Assembly (NCBI RefSeq): GCF_014200375.1
Contig: NZ_JACHBP010000001.1
Span: 558,001 to 622,000, forward strand
Direction: 5' to 3'
DNA from: Terrimesophilobacter mesophilus
Lineage (GTDB): Bacteria > Actinomycetota > Actinomycetes > Actinomycetales > Microbacteriaceae
Length of the DNA stretch: 64,000 nucleotides
In this document: positions 25,082 to 34,250 of the stretch, one piece after another
Layout: each line of letters begins with the position of its first letter
Position numbering within the stretch: the stretch's first letter is position 1
Notes under the pieces: generated by a model
What the model saw: the letters and a program-made list of their open reading frames with translations, nothing else
Database searches by the model: none
What the model was told of the DNA's origin: nothing
Program-made: the position numbers and the translations under genes

Positions 25082-27292
25082 CTATGGCGTGAAGACGCCC
25101 CGCAATTTCTCCCACGACGACACCCGAACGTAGACCGGGATCTCCTCGATCGGCACGGCCCGAGTCACGACCCGGCCACCGGTATGCGATTGGCCCGTCC
25201 AGGCATCCACCCACTCGCCTTCCGGAAGGTAGGTCGACCACTCGGTGGCGCCGGGCTCGGTGACCGGCGAGACGAGGAGGTCGTCGCCGAGCAGATACTG
25301 CAGCGGAAACTCCCACACTCTCTCGTCGTGCGGGTGATCGAAGAACAGGGCGCGCAGGAGCGGCTTCGAGTTCTCCGTGCCGAGCTTCGCCTGCTCGATG
25401 AGGTAGGGCACGAGACGCTCGCGCAACTCGGTGAGGCCGCGATACACGTCCAGCACGCGGGGATCGCCCGACTGCTCCGCGATGTTCCACGGTGTGCGGT
25501 CGTGCGAAGGGACCCGATGATGGTTGAACTCCGCGTGGTACTGCATGATCGGGCTGAACACGGCCATCGCCCCGGTTCGAAGGTAGAGCTCGGCACTCGG
25601 CAGTTCGCCGGAGAACCCGCCGTGATCCCAGCTCCACGAGAAGATCCCGGATGCCCCTGCCGTGAGGCCCGCGGTCACGGAGGCGCGGAACGCCTCCCAG
25701 GTCGAGCGCTCGTCGCCCGCCCAGTGCCCCGGAAAGCTGCCCGCGCCGGCATGCCCGGCCCGGCTGAAGGTCAGGCCGTCGGTGCCCGCGCGCTTGAGGA
25801 GCTCGTGGAAGGCCTGCGCGTAGAGATTCGGATAGCGGTTGTTAGTCAGGTCGCCGCGCGTGCCGTCACCGAAGCGGAGCTCGTCCCCCCACGTGTGCTC
25901 GCCGCCATCCGTCTTGAACCCGTCGACGCCCATCTCCTCGAGCAGGTAGCGACGCTTCTCGGTCCACCACTCGCGCACCTCAGGTCTCGTGAAGTCGGGG
26001 AGCAGCGCACGGGGAAACCACCAGCCCCGGTTCCGATACGGGCTGCCGTCTTCCTCGAGCACGGCGAAGCCGCGTTCCTGAAGGGCGACGCGGTCGGCGA
26101 CGAGCTGCTCGTCGTTCTCGATGTCGTGGTCCGGGACGACCGGGATCTGCCACAGAATGACTTTGACGCCCTGGGCGTGCAGCCGGTCGATCATGCCCTT
26201 CGGGTCCGGCCATGCCCCGTCGGGCGGGAAGGTGAAATCCTGGTAGCGCAGGGGTTCGCCGTCGTGTCGCGGCGTGTACTGCGCATCCCGCCAGATGTGG
26301 ATGGTGCCCTCGTCGCTCCACGCTTCGATGACGATGGCGCCGACCGGGATGCCCTCCTCGAGCGAACGGGCGACCTCCGACTCGACCCTCTCCTGCGTGT
26401 TCCATTCGTTCGAGCTGATCCACGGCCGGTAGGCCCAGTCGGGGATGCGCGCCGGCTTTCCGACCACGTCGAAGAAGCCCGAGAGGACGTCCGCCGGGCT
26501 TCCATCCCACAACCGAAGAGTGACCTGCGGGTCATCCGGGTCGACGAGCACCTCGATCCGGAGCATGCCGGCATCCTGCTTGCCGATGTCGAACCAGACT
26601 CGGCGGGTCGTGTCGACGTGGAAGCCCCAGCCATCACCGCCCACGACATGCGCGAACGGCACGGGAAGGTAGGTCCGCACGCCCTGGTCGCAGTACTGCT
26701 CGAACACTGTCGCGTCGACGGCCCAGCCACGCTGGTCGAGGGAGTGGAATCGCTCACCGAGCCCGACGATGTGCTCGCCTGCCGAGAGCGTCAGTGCGAA
26801 ACGGGCGCGAACGGGTTTCCCGTCGACGACGAGCCATTGCACGGAAGTGGGTGCGACGTGTCCTTCGGCGCCTTCGACGACGAGTCGACCCCCGGACCGC
26901 TCCCAGGATCCGATGGGCAATGCGAACCAGGATGTCGTTTCGCGGGCGTCGGCGGACCGGAACCGGTAGCGCACTCGGTCGCCGGTCGCGAACGGACCCA
27001 CCATGACCTGCCAGGCATCCAGCCCCCCGGTGTCCTCCCCCGCTTCGGCGGCGGCCGCCAGGTGTCCGCCCGCATCGCCGAGTACGAGGCCGGAGTCGGC
27101 AGTGTCGAGGCGGTGGGCATCCATCGCCATGATTCGACCGTTGACGTCGAGCTCGACGACGGGAACGCCCGCCGCTTGCGAGACGAGCACACCGAGAGTG
27201 ACCTGCTCGCCCGCTTCCGGCTGAACCGGATCGCGCTGGTCGAGACTGGGGCGATAGGCGTGGCCTCGCCCTGGAGGATTGTGGCGGATCAC
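25082..27292 (-). CDS. Glycoside hydrolase family 31 alpha-glycosidase
   Basis: 736 residues from GTG at 27292, which overlaps the GH15 stop by four bases. An N-terminal beta-sandwich (to about 260) precedes the (beta/alpha)8 barrel. The catalytic nucleophile is predicted as Asp462 in GVDGFKTDGGEH; the acid/base is probably Asp527 in WAGDERSTWE. FKTDxGE recalls the alpha-xylosidase (YicI) branch, but the substrate is not certain. There is no signal peptide, so it is cytosolic and acts on imported oligosaccharides. The neighbours (GH15, ABC importer, ROK regulator) favour alpha-glucosides. Confidence 0.9.
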   Translation of the reverse strand: MIRHNPPGRGHAYRPSLDQRDPVQPEAGEQVTLGVLVSQAAGVPVVELDVNGRIMAMDAHRLDTADSGLVLGDAGGHLAAAAEAGEDTGGLDAWQVMVGPFATGDRVRYRFRSADARETTSWFALPIGSWERSGGRLVVEGAEGHVAPTSVQWLVVDGKPVRARFALTLSAGEHIVGLGERFHSLDQRGWAVDATVFEQYCDQGVRTYLPVPFAHVVGGDGWGFHVDTTRRVWFDIGKQDAGMLRIEVLVDPDDPQVTLRLWDGSPADVLSGFFDVVGKPARIPDWAYRPWISSNEWNTQERVESEVARSLEEGIPVGAIVIEAWSDEGTIHIWRDAQYTPRHDGEPLRYQDFTFPPDGAWPDPKGMIDRLHAQGVKVILWQIPVVPDHDIENDEQLVADRVALQERGFAVLEEDGSPYRNRGWWFPRALLPDFTRPEVREWWTEKRRYLLEEMGVDGFKTDGGEHTWGDELRFGDGTRGDLTNNRYPNLYAQAFHELLKRAGTDGLTFSRAGHAGAGSFPGHWAGDERSTWEAFRASVTAGLTAGASGIFSWSWDHGGFSGELPSAELYLRTGAMAVFSPIMQYHAEFNHHRVPSHDRTPWNIAEQSGDPRVLDVYRGLTELRERLVPYLIEQAKLGTENSKPLLRALFFDHPHDERVWEFPLQYLLGDDLLVSPVTEPGATEWSTYLPEGEWVDAWTGQSHTGGRVVTRAVPIEEIPVYVRVSSWEKLRGVFTP

Positions 27293-28401
27293 CGTTCGGT
27301 TACTCCTGTCATTCCGAGACTCGTCGCAAGGGTCAGATACATGGCGTGGGACCAGAGAAGAGGGGAGGCACTCGGCCCCCAGCGCTCGACCCACTCGGCG
27401 ATGCGCTCCGGGTGGAGGGCGTGAGTGTCGACCTGTTCCGGAAGATTCAGGGTGACGTCCGCCTGTGCGGCGATCCAGTCGGCGAGTTCCTGTGCCCTCT
27501 CGAGGTTTCCGGCCTTCGCATGATGCCACCCGAGGAATCCCGCAAGCAGGATCCACTCGCCGCCGCCGTAGTAGGTGTCGTCGAGAAAGCGGTAGACGCC
27601 GGCTGGGGCGAGCTCCCTCTCGATGCGCTCGATCGTGGCTGTCGCGACGGGGTCACCCATCGGGTAGAGCTCGAAGGGGGTCATGCAGGCGATGAGGCTC
27701 GCATCGACCTGGTCGCTTCCGAAGTACTTGGTGAGGTGGCCGTCGTGGAGACCCTCTGCCGCAATGAGAGCGGCGATCTCTCCGGCCACGATGGCCGCAC
27801 GTTTGCGAAGCCCAGGGTCGAGCTCTTCCCACCCGCTTGCAGCGAGGAGACCCCGGCGTATGGGGGCGAGGCTCGACGGATGCCTGCGGTGGCCGTTCTC
27901 CTCCCACCAGTCGTAGAACGGGCTCGCCCAGAACACGCAGAGGTAGCGCACCGTGAGGGCGGCGCCCTCCGCGAAGGCCGTGCGATCGCGACCGTGGCGG
28001 ATGCTGTGCCGGTCGAGCGCCCACAGCCAGGTCCCGTAACCGTCGAGCTGGAAGTCTTGCCACTCGGTGCCGGACTCCTGGCCGTCGATCGTGTATCGCG
28101 TGTGGAGGTGTTCGGTGAGCGCGACGTCCTCCACGTCGCGCTCACCCCGGGCGACCAGATCCAGGATCTGTTCGCGTCGGTCTGTGAGGATGCGATCGCA
28201 CCAGCCGAAGAACGCTTCGGCGCTGGCGATCTCACCCACCCGGCTCATCGCATCGGCGATGAATGCCCCATCCCGGAACCAGCTGTACTGGTAGGTCGGG
28301 AAGGTCGGAGACGCGAGGTACGCTCCGGTGGCCGCCTGTCCATCTTTGATGACCTCGATGCTTCTCGAGATCAGAAGGGCGTGAATCGGGTTGTTCGTCA
28401 T
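27289..28401 (-). CDS. Glycoside hydrolase family 15, catalytic domain only
   Basis: 370 residues, an (alpha/alpha)6 barrel without the N-terminal beta-domain of ordinary bacterial glucoamylases. Seen motifs: YQYSWFRDGAFIADAM (about 38-53), WQDFQLDGYGTWLWAL, WWEENGHRRHPSS with the general-acid WEE at 166-168, and LPEQVDTHAL with Glu322 as candidate base. The compact form resembles the isomaltose glucohydrolase of Kribbella, an established GH15 member. I infer cytosolic release of glucose from alpha-1,6 or related short oligosaccharides. It lies between the binding-protein gene (2 bases) and GH31 (4-base overlap). Confidence 0.88.
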   Translation of the reverse strand: MTNNPIHALLISRSIEVIKDGQAATGAYLASPTFPTYQYSWFRDGAFIADAMSRVGEIASAEAFFGWCDRILTDRREQILDLVARGERDVEDVALTEHLHTRYTIDGQESGTEWQDFQLDGYGTWLWALDRHSIRHGRDRTAFAEGAALTVRYLCVFWASPFYDWWEENGHRRHPSSLAPIRRGLLAASGWEELDPGLRKRAAIVAGEIAALIAAEGLHDGHLTKYFGSDQVDASLIACMTPFELYPMGDPVATATIERIERELAPAGVYRFLDDTYYGGGEWILLAGFLGWHHAKAGNLERAQELADWIAAQADVTLNLPEQVDTHALHPERIAEWVERWGPSASPLLWSHAMYLTLATSLGMTGVTER

Positions 28402-28403
28402 CT

Positions 28404-29666
28404 CTAGAGCAGCGCGTTGACTTCTTGGACGGCCTGGTTCAGGGCATCCTCGACCGACAACTCACCGAGCACTGCCTTCTGCAGGTACAGGGTCACGATG
28501 TCCTGCAGCTCCTGCTGGCGCTCGATGACCGGAGGCACGACGACCGAGTCCAGGGAGTCGAACACGGCCTGACGGTTCTCCGGCGGCGTGATCGACAGGT
28601 AGGGCTCGAGCAGCGCCTTGTCGGCGACCGCCGGAAGCTCCCAGTCCTCGTTGAGGCGGATGTCCACCGTCAGGTCCGAGGAGGCGAGGTACTGAAGCCA
28701 CTTGGCCGACTCCACCGGGTGCTTGGTGCTCGCGGATGCGACACCGGCGTTGGCGAAGAAGTGCGAAGCGTGCTGGGTGTTGCCCGGCTCGACGACGACG
28801 TCCCACTTGCTCGGGATGTCGAGCAGATTGTTGAACTGCCAGATCCCGTTGTGCCACATGGCGATCTTTCCCTGCTGGAAGAGCACGTCATCGCCGATAC
28901 CGCCCATCTGGGCCTCGTTCGGCATGGTGTTGCCGACCTTGTCGACCAGGTGGTGCGCTGCGGCGATGCCGGCCTCGCTGTTGAAGGTCGCCTTCGTCAT
29001 GTCGTCGTTGAAGAACTCACCGCCGCTCTGGGCGAGGGACTTGTAGAACTCGAAGAACTGCACGGGCTGGTATTCGCCGAAGACGCCGGCTCCCGCGTTC
29101 GTGAGCTTCTCCGCCGCGGCCTTCTCATCGGCCCAGGTCCAGTCGGCGGTCGGGTAGTCGAGCCCCGCCGCGTCGAAGAGATCCTTGTTGTAGATGAGAA
29201 CGACGACGGAGAAGCTCTCGGGAAGTCCGAGCTGCACCCCATCGAAGTTGAAGGCGTCGTAGGCCTTCGGGAAGTAGACGCTCTTGTCGATCGCGTCGGG
29301 AGCGGCGGTCTCCAGGTCCAGCAGCGCGCCGGAGGAGGCGAAGGACACGAAGTTCTCGTAGTTCAACTCGAACGTGTCCGGTGCGGTGTTTCCGGCGATC
29401 CTGGTCTTGAGAGACGTGAAGTAGTCCTCATACGGTGCGTTCTGCACCTTGACGGTGATGTTCGGGTTCTCATCCTCGAACGCGTCGACGATCCTCTGCA
29501 GCTGGGCTTCGTGATCGGCGCCGGCGGTGAAGTTGAAGAACTCGATGGTGACCGGGCCGTCGCTTTCAGCGGGACCGGCCGAGCATCCGGCGAGCAGCAG
29601 TGCGGTGGTCGCGAGAATGCCGACTCCCGCCATCCGCCAGCGAGCTGCGGGTTTGGTGATGTGCAT
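28404..29666 (-). CDS. ABC sugar-binding lipoprotein (CUT1 family)
   Basis: 420 residues from ATG at 29666. The signal peptide ends in the lipobox LLLAGC with Cys28 as the lipidated residue. The mature protein has the family-1 solute-binding fold (VTIEFFNFTAGADHEAQLQR; ITVKVQNAPYEDYFTSLKTR; GLPESFSVVVLIYNKDLFDA). It captures oligosaccharides outside the membrane and delivers them to the two permeases encoded just upstream. The ATPase (MsiK type) is not encoded in the window, as is usual for CUT1 systems in Actinobacteria. Confidence 0.93.
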   Translation of the reverse strand: MHITKPAARWRMAGVGILATTALLLAGCSAGPAESDGPVTIEFFNFTAGADHEAQLQRIVDAFEDENPNITVKVQNAPYEDYFTSLKTRIAGNTAPDTFELNYENFVSFASSGALLDLETAAPDAIDKSVYFPKAYDAFNFDGVQLGLPESFSVVVLIYNKDLFDAAGLDYPTADWTWADEKAAAEKLTNAGAGVFGEYQPVQFFEFYKSLAQSGGEFFNDDMTKATFNSEAGIAAAHHLVDKVGNTMPNEAQMGGIGDDVLFQQGKIAMWHNGIWQFNNLLDIPSKWDVVVEPGNTQHASHFFANAGVASASTKHPVESAKWLQYLASSDLTVDIRLNEDWELPAVADKALLEPYLSITPPENRQAVFDSLDSVVVPPVIERQQELQDIVTLYLQKAVLGELSVEDALNQAVQEVNALL

Positions 29667-29697
29667 GATTGCGATTGTTCCTCTCTCGATGAAGGGC

Positions 29698-30525
29698 TCA
29701 GCCTTTGAGCCCCGACATGGCAACGCCTTGGAGGACGTAGCGTTGCGCAAACAGAAATACAGCGACGATCGGCAGAACAGAGATCGTCGCTCCCGCCAGC
29801 ACGAGGTTCCAGTCGGTGACGAACCGGCTGGAGAGGCTGGAGAGACCAAGGGGCAGCGTCATCAAATCCGGGGAGTTGATGATGATGAGGGGCCACAGGA
29901 AGTTGTTCCAGGAGCCCATGAAGGAGAAGACGGCGACCGTCGCGATCGCCGGCTTCGACAGCGGGAGGACGAGGGTGAAGAAGTTGCGGATGTGGCCGGC
30001 GCCGTCCATGAACGCAGCCTCCTCCAGCTCGCGCGGGAGGCCGAGGAAGGCCTGGCGCAGCAGGAAGACCCCGAACGGCATCGCCATCTCGGGGATGATG
30101 AGGCCCCAGTAGGAGTCGAGCATCCCCATGTACCTCAACTCGATGAAGAGGGGGACGACCATGACCTGGAAGGGGACCATGAGGGTGGCGAGGAAGAGGA
30201 CGAAGATCGCGTTGCGCCCGCGGAAGGTCAGGCGAGTGAAGGCGTAGGCGGCCATCGCGCTGCTGAGCACCTGCAGGAACGTGACCGCGAGGGACACGCC
30301 CACGCTGTTGAGCACCCAGCGCACGATGGGGACCTCGGTGAACAGACGCTCGTAGGCCGCGCCGTCGACCGGGTTGGGGATGAGCTGCGGCGGCAGCTTG
30401 AACAGTTCGCCCGCCGTCGTGAGCGAGGTCGACACCATCCACACGAACGGGAACAGGAAGACGAGGCCGCCCGCCGCGATGACGATCGTGCGCGTCCAGA
30501 CCGCGGCCTTCGATTCAGTCCCCAT
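29698..30525 (-). CDS. ABC sugar permease, MalG type
   Basis: 275 residues with six membrane helices. The EAA loop for the ATPase is LEEAAFMDGAGHIRNFFTLV; it begins with an N-terminal helix (TIVIAAGGLVFLFPFVWMVS) and the periplasmic loop typical of MalG. It overlaps the MalF-type gene by 11 bases and precedes the binding-protein gene, the standard CUT1 order. Confidence 0.93.
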   Translation of the reverse strand: MGTESKAAVWTRTIVIAAGGLVFLFPFVWMVSTSLTTAGELFKLPPQLIPNPVDGAAYERLFTEVPIVRWVLNSVGVSLAVTFLQVLSSAMAAYAFTRLTFRGRNAIFVLFLATLMVPFQVMVVPLFIELRYMGMLDSYWGLIIPEMAMPFGVFLLRQAFLGLPRELEEAAFMDGAGHIRNFFTLVLPLSKPAIATVAVFSFMGSWNNFLWPLIIINSPDLMTLPLGLSSLSSRFVTDWNLVLAGATISVLPIVAVFLFAQRYVLQGVAMSGLKG

Positions 30526-31399
30526 AGTGCACCCACCGCTTCTGGAATCTCAGCTGGAAGACCGTGAACAGGAGGATGATCGCGAAGAGCACCCAGCTCA
30601 TCGCGGAGGCCTCACCCATGAGCCCGTACTTGAAGGCATTCTTGACGACCTGCTCCATGACGACCGTCGTGGCGCCGGCCGGGCCGCCCTCCGTCATGAC
30701 CCAGACCTGGTCGAAGACCTGGAACGCGCCGATCATCGCGAGGATCATGGCGAACAGGATCGACGGGGTCAGCAGCGGGAGGGTGACGTACCGGAGTTTC
30801 TCCCAGCGGGTCGCGCCGTCGATCGTCGCGGCCTCGTACAGGTGGTCGGGGATGCTCTGCAGTCCGGCAAGAAGAATCAACATGTTGAAGCCGAGGTCCT
30901 TCCAGACCGAGGCGATGATGATCGAGGGCATCGCCCAGTTCGGATCCGTCCACCAGCCAGGGCCGTCGATCCCCACGAGTCCGAGCACGTAGTTGACCAT
31001 TCCGCCCTGCGGGCTCAGGAGCCACTTCCAGAGCAGCGCGACGACGACCCAGCTTGTGACGACCGGCAGGAAGTAGATGCCCCGGAAGAACGTCGCGCCC
31101 TTGAGCTTGCTGTTCAGGAGCACGGCGATGGCGATCGCCCCCACGAGGACGAGCGGGAGGTAGCCCACCATGTAGTAGAGGGTGTTCAGGAGCGCCTTGT
31201 GGAATTTGGCATCCGTGAGGACCTCGACGTAGTTTTCGATTCCGAGGTACTCCGGCGGCCGCAGGAGGTTCCACTTGGTCATGCTCACCCAGAGCGAGGC
31301 GAGCATCGGAAAGATGCGGAAGACCAGGAGCGGGATCAGTGCAGGCAGGAGGAACAGAGCGACCAGTCCGACCTTCTTCCAGCCGCGATCACCGACCAT
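30515..31399 (-). CDS. ABC sugar permease, MalF type
   Basis: 294 residues with six membrane helices. The EAA loop is YEAATIDGATRWEKLRYVTL. The first helix is GLVALFLLPALIPLLVFRIF. It pairs with the MalG-type protein to form the channel. It overlaps the upstream ROK regulator and the downstream permease by 11 bases each, so the run is one operon. Confidence 0.93.
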   Translation of the reverse strand: MVGDRGWKKVGLVALFLLPALIPLLVFRIFPMLASLWVSMTKWNLLRPPEYLGIENYVEVLTDAKFHKALLNTLYYMVGYLPLVLVGAIAIAVLLNSKLKGATFFRGIYFLPVVTSWVVVALLWKWLLSPQGGMVNYVLGLVGIDGPGWWTDPNWAMPSIIIASVWKDLGFNMLILLAGLQSIPDHLYEAATIDGATRWEKLRYVTLPLLTPSILFAMILAMIGAFQVFDQVWVMTEGGPAGATTVVMEQVVKNAFKYGLMGEASAMSWVLFAIILLFTVFQLRFQKRWVHYGD

Positions 31400-32615
31400 G
31401 GCTCTGCACTCCCGGCTTGGGGACCACGGAGAGCCTGGACCTCACGAGGCGCCCCTGCTCGCCGGCAAGACCCACGGCATCGAAGGGGGTGGACAGCACG
31501 AGAGCCGCGGCACCCTGCGCCCAGCTTTCATCGGTCCAGGTCTCGACCTCGACGGGGACGCCGCGACGCGAGGGAAGAAGGGTGGCCCTGAACTCGGGCT
31601 CGAATCCTGAGGCCCAGTGCTTCCAGGCGGCGGTTCCTTCACCGAGGACGATGACGGACTCGGGGTCGAACACCTGTACGACGCCCGCGAGTACGCGGGC
31701 GAGGACGCGCCCCGCATCACTGAAGATCTCCTGCGCACGCCCGTCGCCATCGTCGGCCGCCCGTGTGAGCGCGGCGATGCCGGCGCGCTGAGGGATGACC
31801 GCGGCGTCCCGTGCGCGACGTTCGAGGCTGGCCTGGCCGATCACGGTCTCGAGGCATCCGTGGTTCCCGCAGCTGCAGAGGACGCCGTCCGCCACGAGCG
31901 GGACGTGTCCGATCTCACCGGCTCCCCCCGAGCCGCCCCTGAGGACGACGCCGTCCATGACGAGCCCGAGCCCGACGCCGGTGCCGATCGTGAGGGTGAG
32001 AAAGGTCGCGTGATTGCGGCCGATGCCGAAGAGCCGCTCCGCCATGGCGAGAGCATTGACGTTGTTCTCGACCAGAACGGGAAGCCCCAGCATCCTGCGC
32101 AGTGTCGGGCCGATCGGCATGTCGTTCCAGTCCAGCTGGTATGAGTCGACGATCCCGCTGCCCTGCGCGTCGACCGTGCCGGGGATCGCCACTCCGATGC
32201 CCAGGATGGGAACACCGCTGCCGCCGTCGATGAAGCCCTCGACCGCATGGCCGAGTCCTTCGAGAAGGGTCGCCGATGACGCATCGAAGGGTTCCTGTGC
32301 CGAGCGGATCACGGTTCCATCGAGCTCGACCTCGACGAACGCGAGGTGGTCGGGTGCGATCTTGAGCCCGACCGCATGGCCGGCTGACGAGACGAGGCCG
32401 AGCCTTCTGGCGGGACGGCCGCCCTGCGATGGCGAATGCTCGCGCTCATCGACCAGGCCATCGGCGATGAGCTCCTTGACGAGTTGCGTGATGAGGGCGG
32501 GGCTCACGTCGAGGGCTCGCGCGAGGTCGGCGCGGGACGCGGGTCCCTGCGCACCGAGCCGCGCGAGGATCGCAGACCGAGTGACATCGGTGCGGCCGGT
32601 CGAGCGAGTCGCCAT
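31389..32615 (-). CDS. ROK-family transcriptional regulator
   Basis: 408 residues. The N-terminal winged helix (SRADLARALDVSPALITQLV) precedes the ROK sugar-binding domain with GIGVAIPGTVDAQG and the zinc motif LCSCGNHGCLETV. It has the regulator-type start rather than that of a plain glucokinase. It is the first gene of the operon ROK-MalF-MalG-binding protein-GH15-GH31 and most likely represses it until the imported sugar binds. Confidence 0.92.
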   Translation of the reverse strand: MATRSTGRTDVTRSAILARLGAQGPASRADLARALDVSPALITQLVKELIADGLVDEREHSPSQGGRPARRLGLVSSAGHAVGLKIAPDHLAFVEVELDGTVIRSAQEPFDASSATLLEGLGHAVEGFIDGGSGVPILGIGVAIPGTVDAQGSGIVDSYQLDWNDMPIGPTLRRMLGLPVLVENNVNALAMAERLFGIGRNHATFLTLTIGTGVGLGLVMDGVVLRGGSGGAGEIGHVPLVADGVLCSCGNHGCLETVIGQASLERRARDAAVIPQRAGIAALTRAADDGDGRAQEIFSDAGRVLARVLAGVVQVFDPESVIVLGEGTAAWKHWASGFEPEFRATLLPSRRGVPVEVETWTDESWAQGAAALVLSTPFDAVGLAGEQGRLVRSRLSVVPKPGVQSHGR

Positions 32616-32643
32616 GGGGGTCCTTGGTTCGGGAACAACTTTG

Positions 32644-32655
32644 TTTAGAACTAAA
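32644..32655 (-). promoter_or_regulatory. Candidate ROK operator
   Basis: TTTAGAACTAAA (plus strand) is a palindrome with TTTAG/CTAAA arms about 29 bases upstream of the ROK gene start. It lies in an unusually AT-rich stretch for this genome, as expected for an operator-promoter. The exact -10/-35 boxes could not be fixed. Confidence 0.45.
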
Positions 32656-32803
32656 GGAACTCTAGAAGTAAGTAGCGAAGAATGTCAAGGGTGAGATCGA
32701 GGGAAGTACCGCTACCTGAGGGGTGGGCGACGCTGGCGTGAGGAAGGGAGCACGCGGATGGTCCCCTTCGAGACGCGCGCTACTCAGGGAACGAGAGTCG
32801 CTG

Positions 32804-34081
32804 CTACGCGGACTTCTCGCGGCGCTCGGGCTTGCGCGGAACGATCGTCGGAGCAGCGTTCTCGATGACCGACTGCTTCGTCACGATCACCCGGTCCACG
32901 TCATCGTTCGACGGGACCTCGAACATGATCGGGCCGAGCACCTCTTCCATGATCGCCCGCAGCCCGCGGGCACCGCTCTGCCGCAGCACGGCCAGGTCGG
33001 CGATCGCCTCGAGGGCATCCGCTTCGAACTCCAGCTTCACGCCGTCGATCTCGAACATCCGCTGGTACTGGCGCATGAGCGCGTTCTTCGGGACGGTGAG
33101 AATCTCCATGAGCGCGACCTGGTCGAGCGGCGTGACCGTCGCGACGACCGGGAGACGGCCGATGAACTCGGGGATGAGCCCGAACTTGTGGAGATCCTCC
33201 GGGAGCACCTCGCTGAACAGGTTGACCTCGTCGCCCTTGATGTGCAGGGGGGCACCGAACCCGATGCCCTTCTTGCCCGCGCGGTGGGAGATGATCTCCT
33301 CGAGCCCGGCGAAAGCGCCAGCGACGATGAACAACACGTTCGTCGTGTCGATCTGGATGAACTCCTGGTGCGGATGCTTGCGCCCGCCCTGCGGGGGCAC
33401 GGATGCCACCGTTCCCTCGAGGATCTTCAGGAGCGCCTGCTGCACGCCCTCCCCCGAGACGTCGCGGGTGATCGACGGGTTCTCGGCCTTGCGGGCGATC
33501 TTGTCGATCTCGTCGATGTAGATGATCCCGGTCTCGGCGCGCTTGACGTCGTAGTCGGCGGCCTGGATGAGCTTGAGGAGGATGTTCTCGACGTCCTCGC
33601 CGACGTAGCCCGCCTCGGTGAGGGCCGTCGCATCCGCCACCGCGAACGGCACGTTCAGCCGACGTGCGAGCGTCTGGGCGAGATAGGTCTTGCCGCATCC
33701 GGTCGGCCCGATGAGCAGGATGTTGGACTTCGCGATCTCGACGTCATCGCCCACTGCCTCGGCCGGCATGATCGTCTTCTCGGCGCGGACCCGCTTGTAG
33801 TGGTTGTACACGGCCACCGACAGTGCGCGCTTGGCCTGCTCCTGGCCGATGACGTACTCTTCGAGGAAAGCGTAGATCTCCTTGGGCTTCGGCAGCTCGA
33901 ACTCGCTCGCCGCCTCCTCGCCCGACTCGGCGAGGCGTTCCTCGATGATCTCGTTGCACAACTCGACGCACTCGTCGCAGATGTAGACGCCGGGCCCCGC
34001 GATGAGCTGCTGAACCTGTTTCTGGCTCTTGCCGCAGAACGAACACTTGAGCAGGTCTGCGCTCTCGCCAATGCGTGCCAT
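32804..34081 (-). CDS. clpX: ATP-dependent Clp protease ATP-binding subunit ClpX
   Basis: 425 residues, normal for ClpX. Zinc-binding domain Cys13, Cys16, Cys35, Cys38 (CSFCGKS and CDECVELC); Walker A GPTGCGKT at 125-132; Walker B with Asp-Glu at 190-191 in [11 protein letters not shown]. It unfolds substrates and feeds them to ClpP1P2. It lies about 2.1 kb from clpP2 because a copper-type module is set between them. The region between its stop and the ROK gene (about 190 bases) holds nothing recognised apart from the candidate ROK operator. Confidence 0.98.
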   Translation of the reverse strand: MARIGESADLLKCSFCGKSQKQVQQLIAGPGVYICDECVELCNEIIEERLAESGEEAASEFELPKPKEIYAFLEEYVIGQEQAKRALSVAVYNHYKRVRAEKTIMPAEAVGDDVEIAKSNILLIGPTGCGKTYLAQTLARRLNVPFAVADATALTEAGYVGEDVENILLKLIQAADYDVKRAETGIIYIDEIDKIARKAENPSITRDVSGEGVQQALLKILEGTVASVPPQGGRKHPHQEFIQIDTTNVLFIVAGAFAGLEEIISHRAGKKGIGFGAPLHIKGDEVNLFSEVLPEDLHKFGLIPEFIGRLPVVATVTPLDQVALMEILTVPKNALMRQYQRMFEIDGVKLEFEADALEAIADLAVLRQSGARGLRAIMEEVLGPIMFEVPSNDDVDRVIVTKQSVIENAAPTIVPRKPERREKSA

Positions 34082-34250
34082 GCTCGCCTCCCTTGGTGTC
34101 GACCCGTTTCCGTGGTCGTTAGCGCCGAATACCGTGCAGCTACGAGCCTAACCCGGTACACAGACAGTCGCTGCAACATGACCATTTCGGGCTTCGGCGT
34201 GCCGCCTACAATGGGAGTATCCACGGCGAGCAGAATCCAGGGGTGACGCG

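Noticed and set aside
24269-27424. Open frame of 1051 codons antisense to BenE and GH31
   Set aside because: Arg/Glu/His-rich shadow of two real genes, no ribosome site or domain.
25082-32615. Genomic island with mobile ends around the glycoside locus
   Set aside because: No tRNA, integrase, direct repeats or transposase at either edge, and base composition equals that of the neighbours.
32690-32803. Possible small gene between ROK and clpX
   Set aside because: No ribosome site plus frame combination and no recognisable product.
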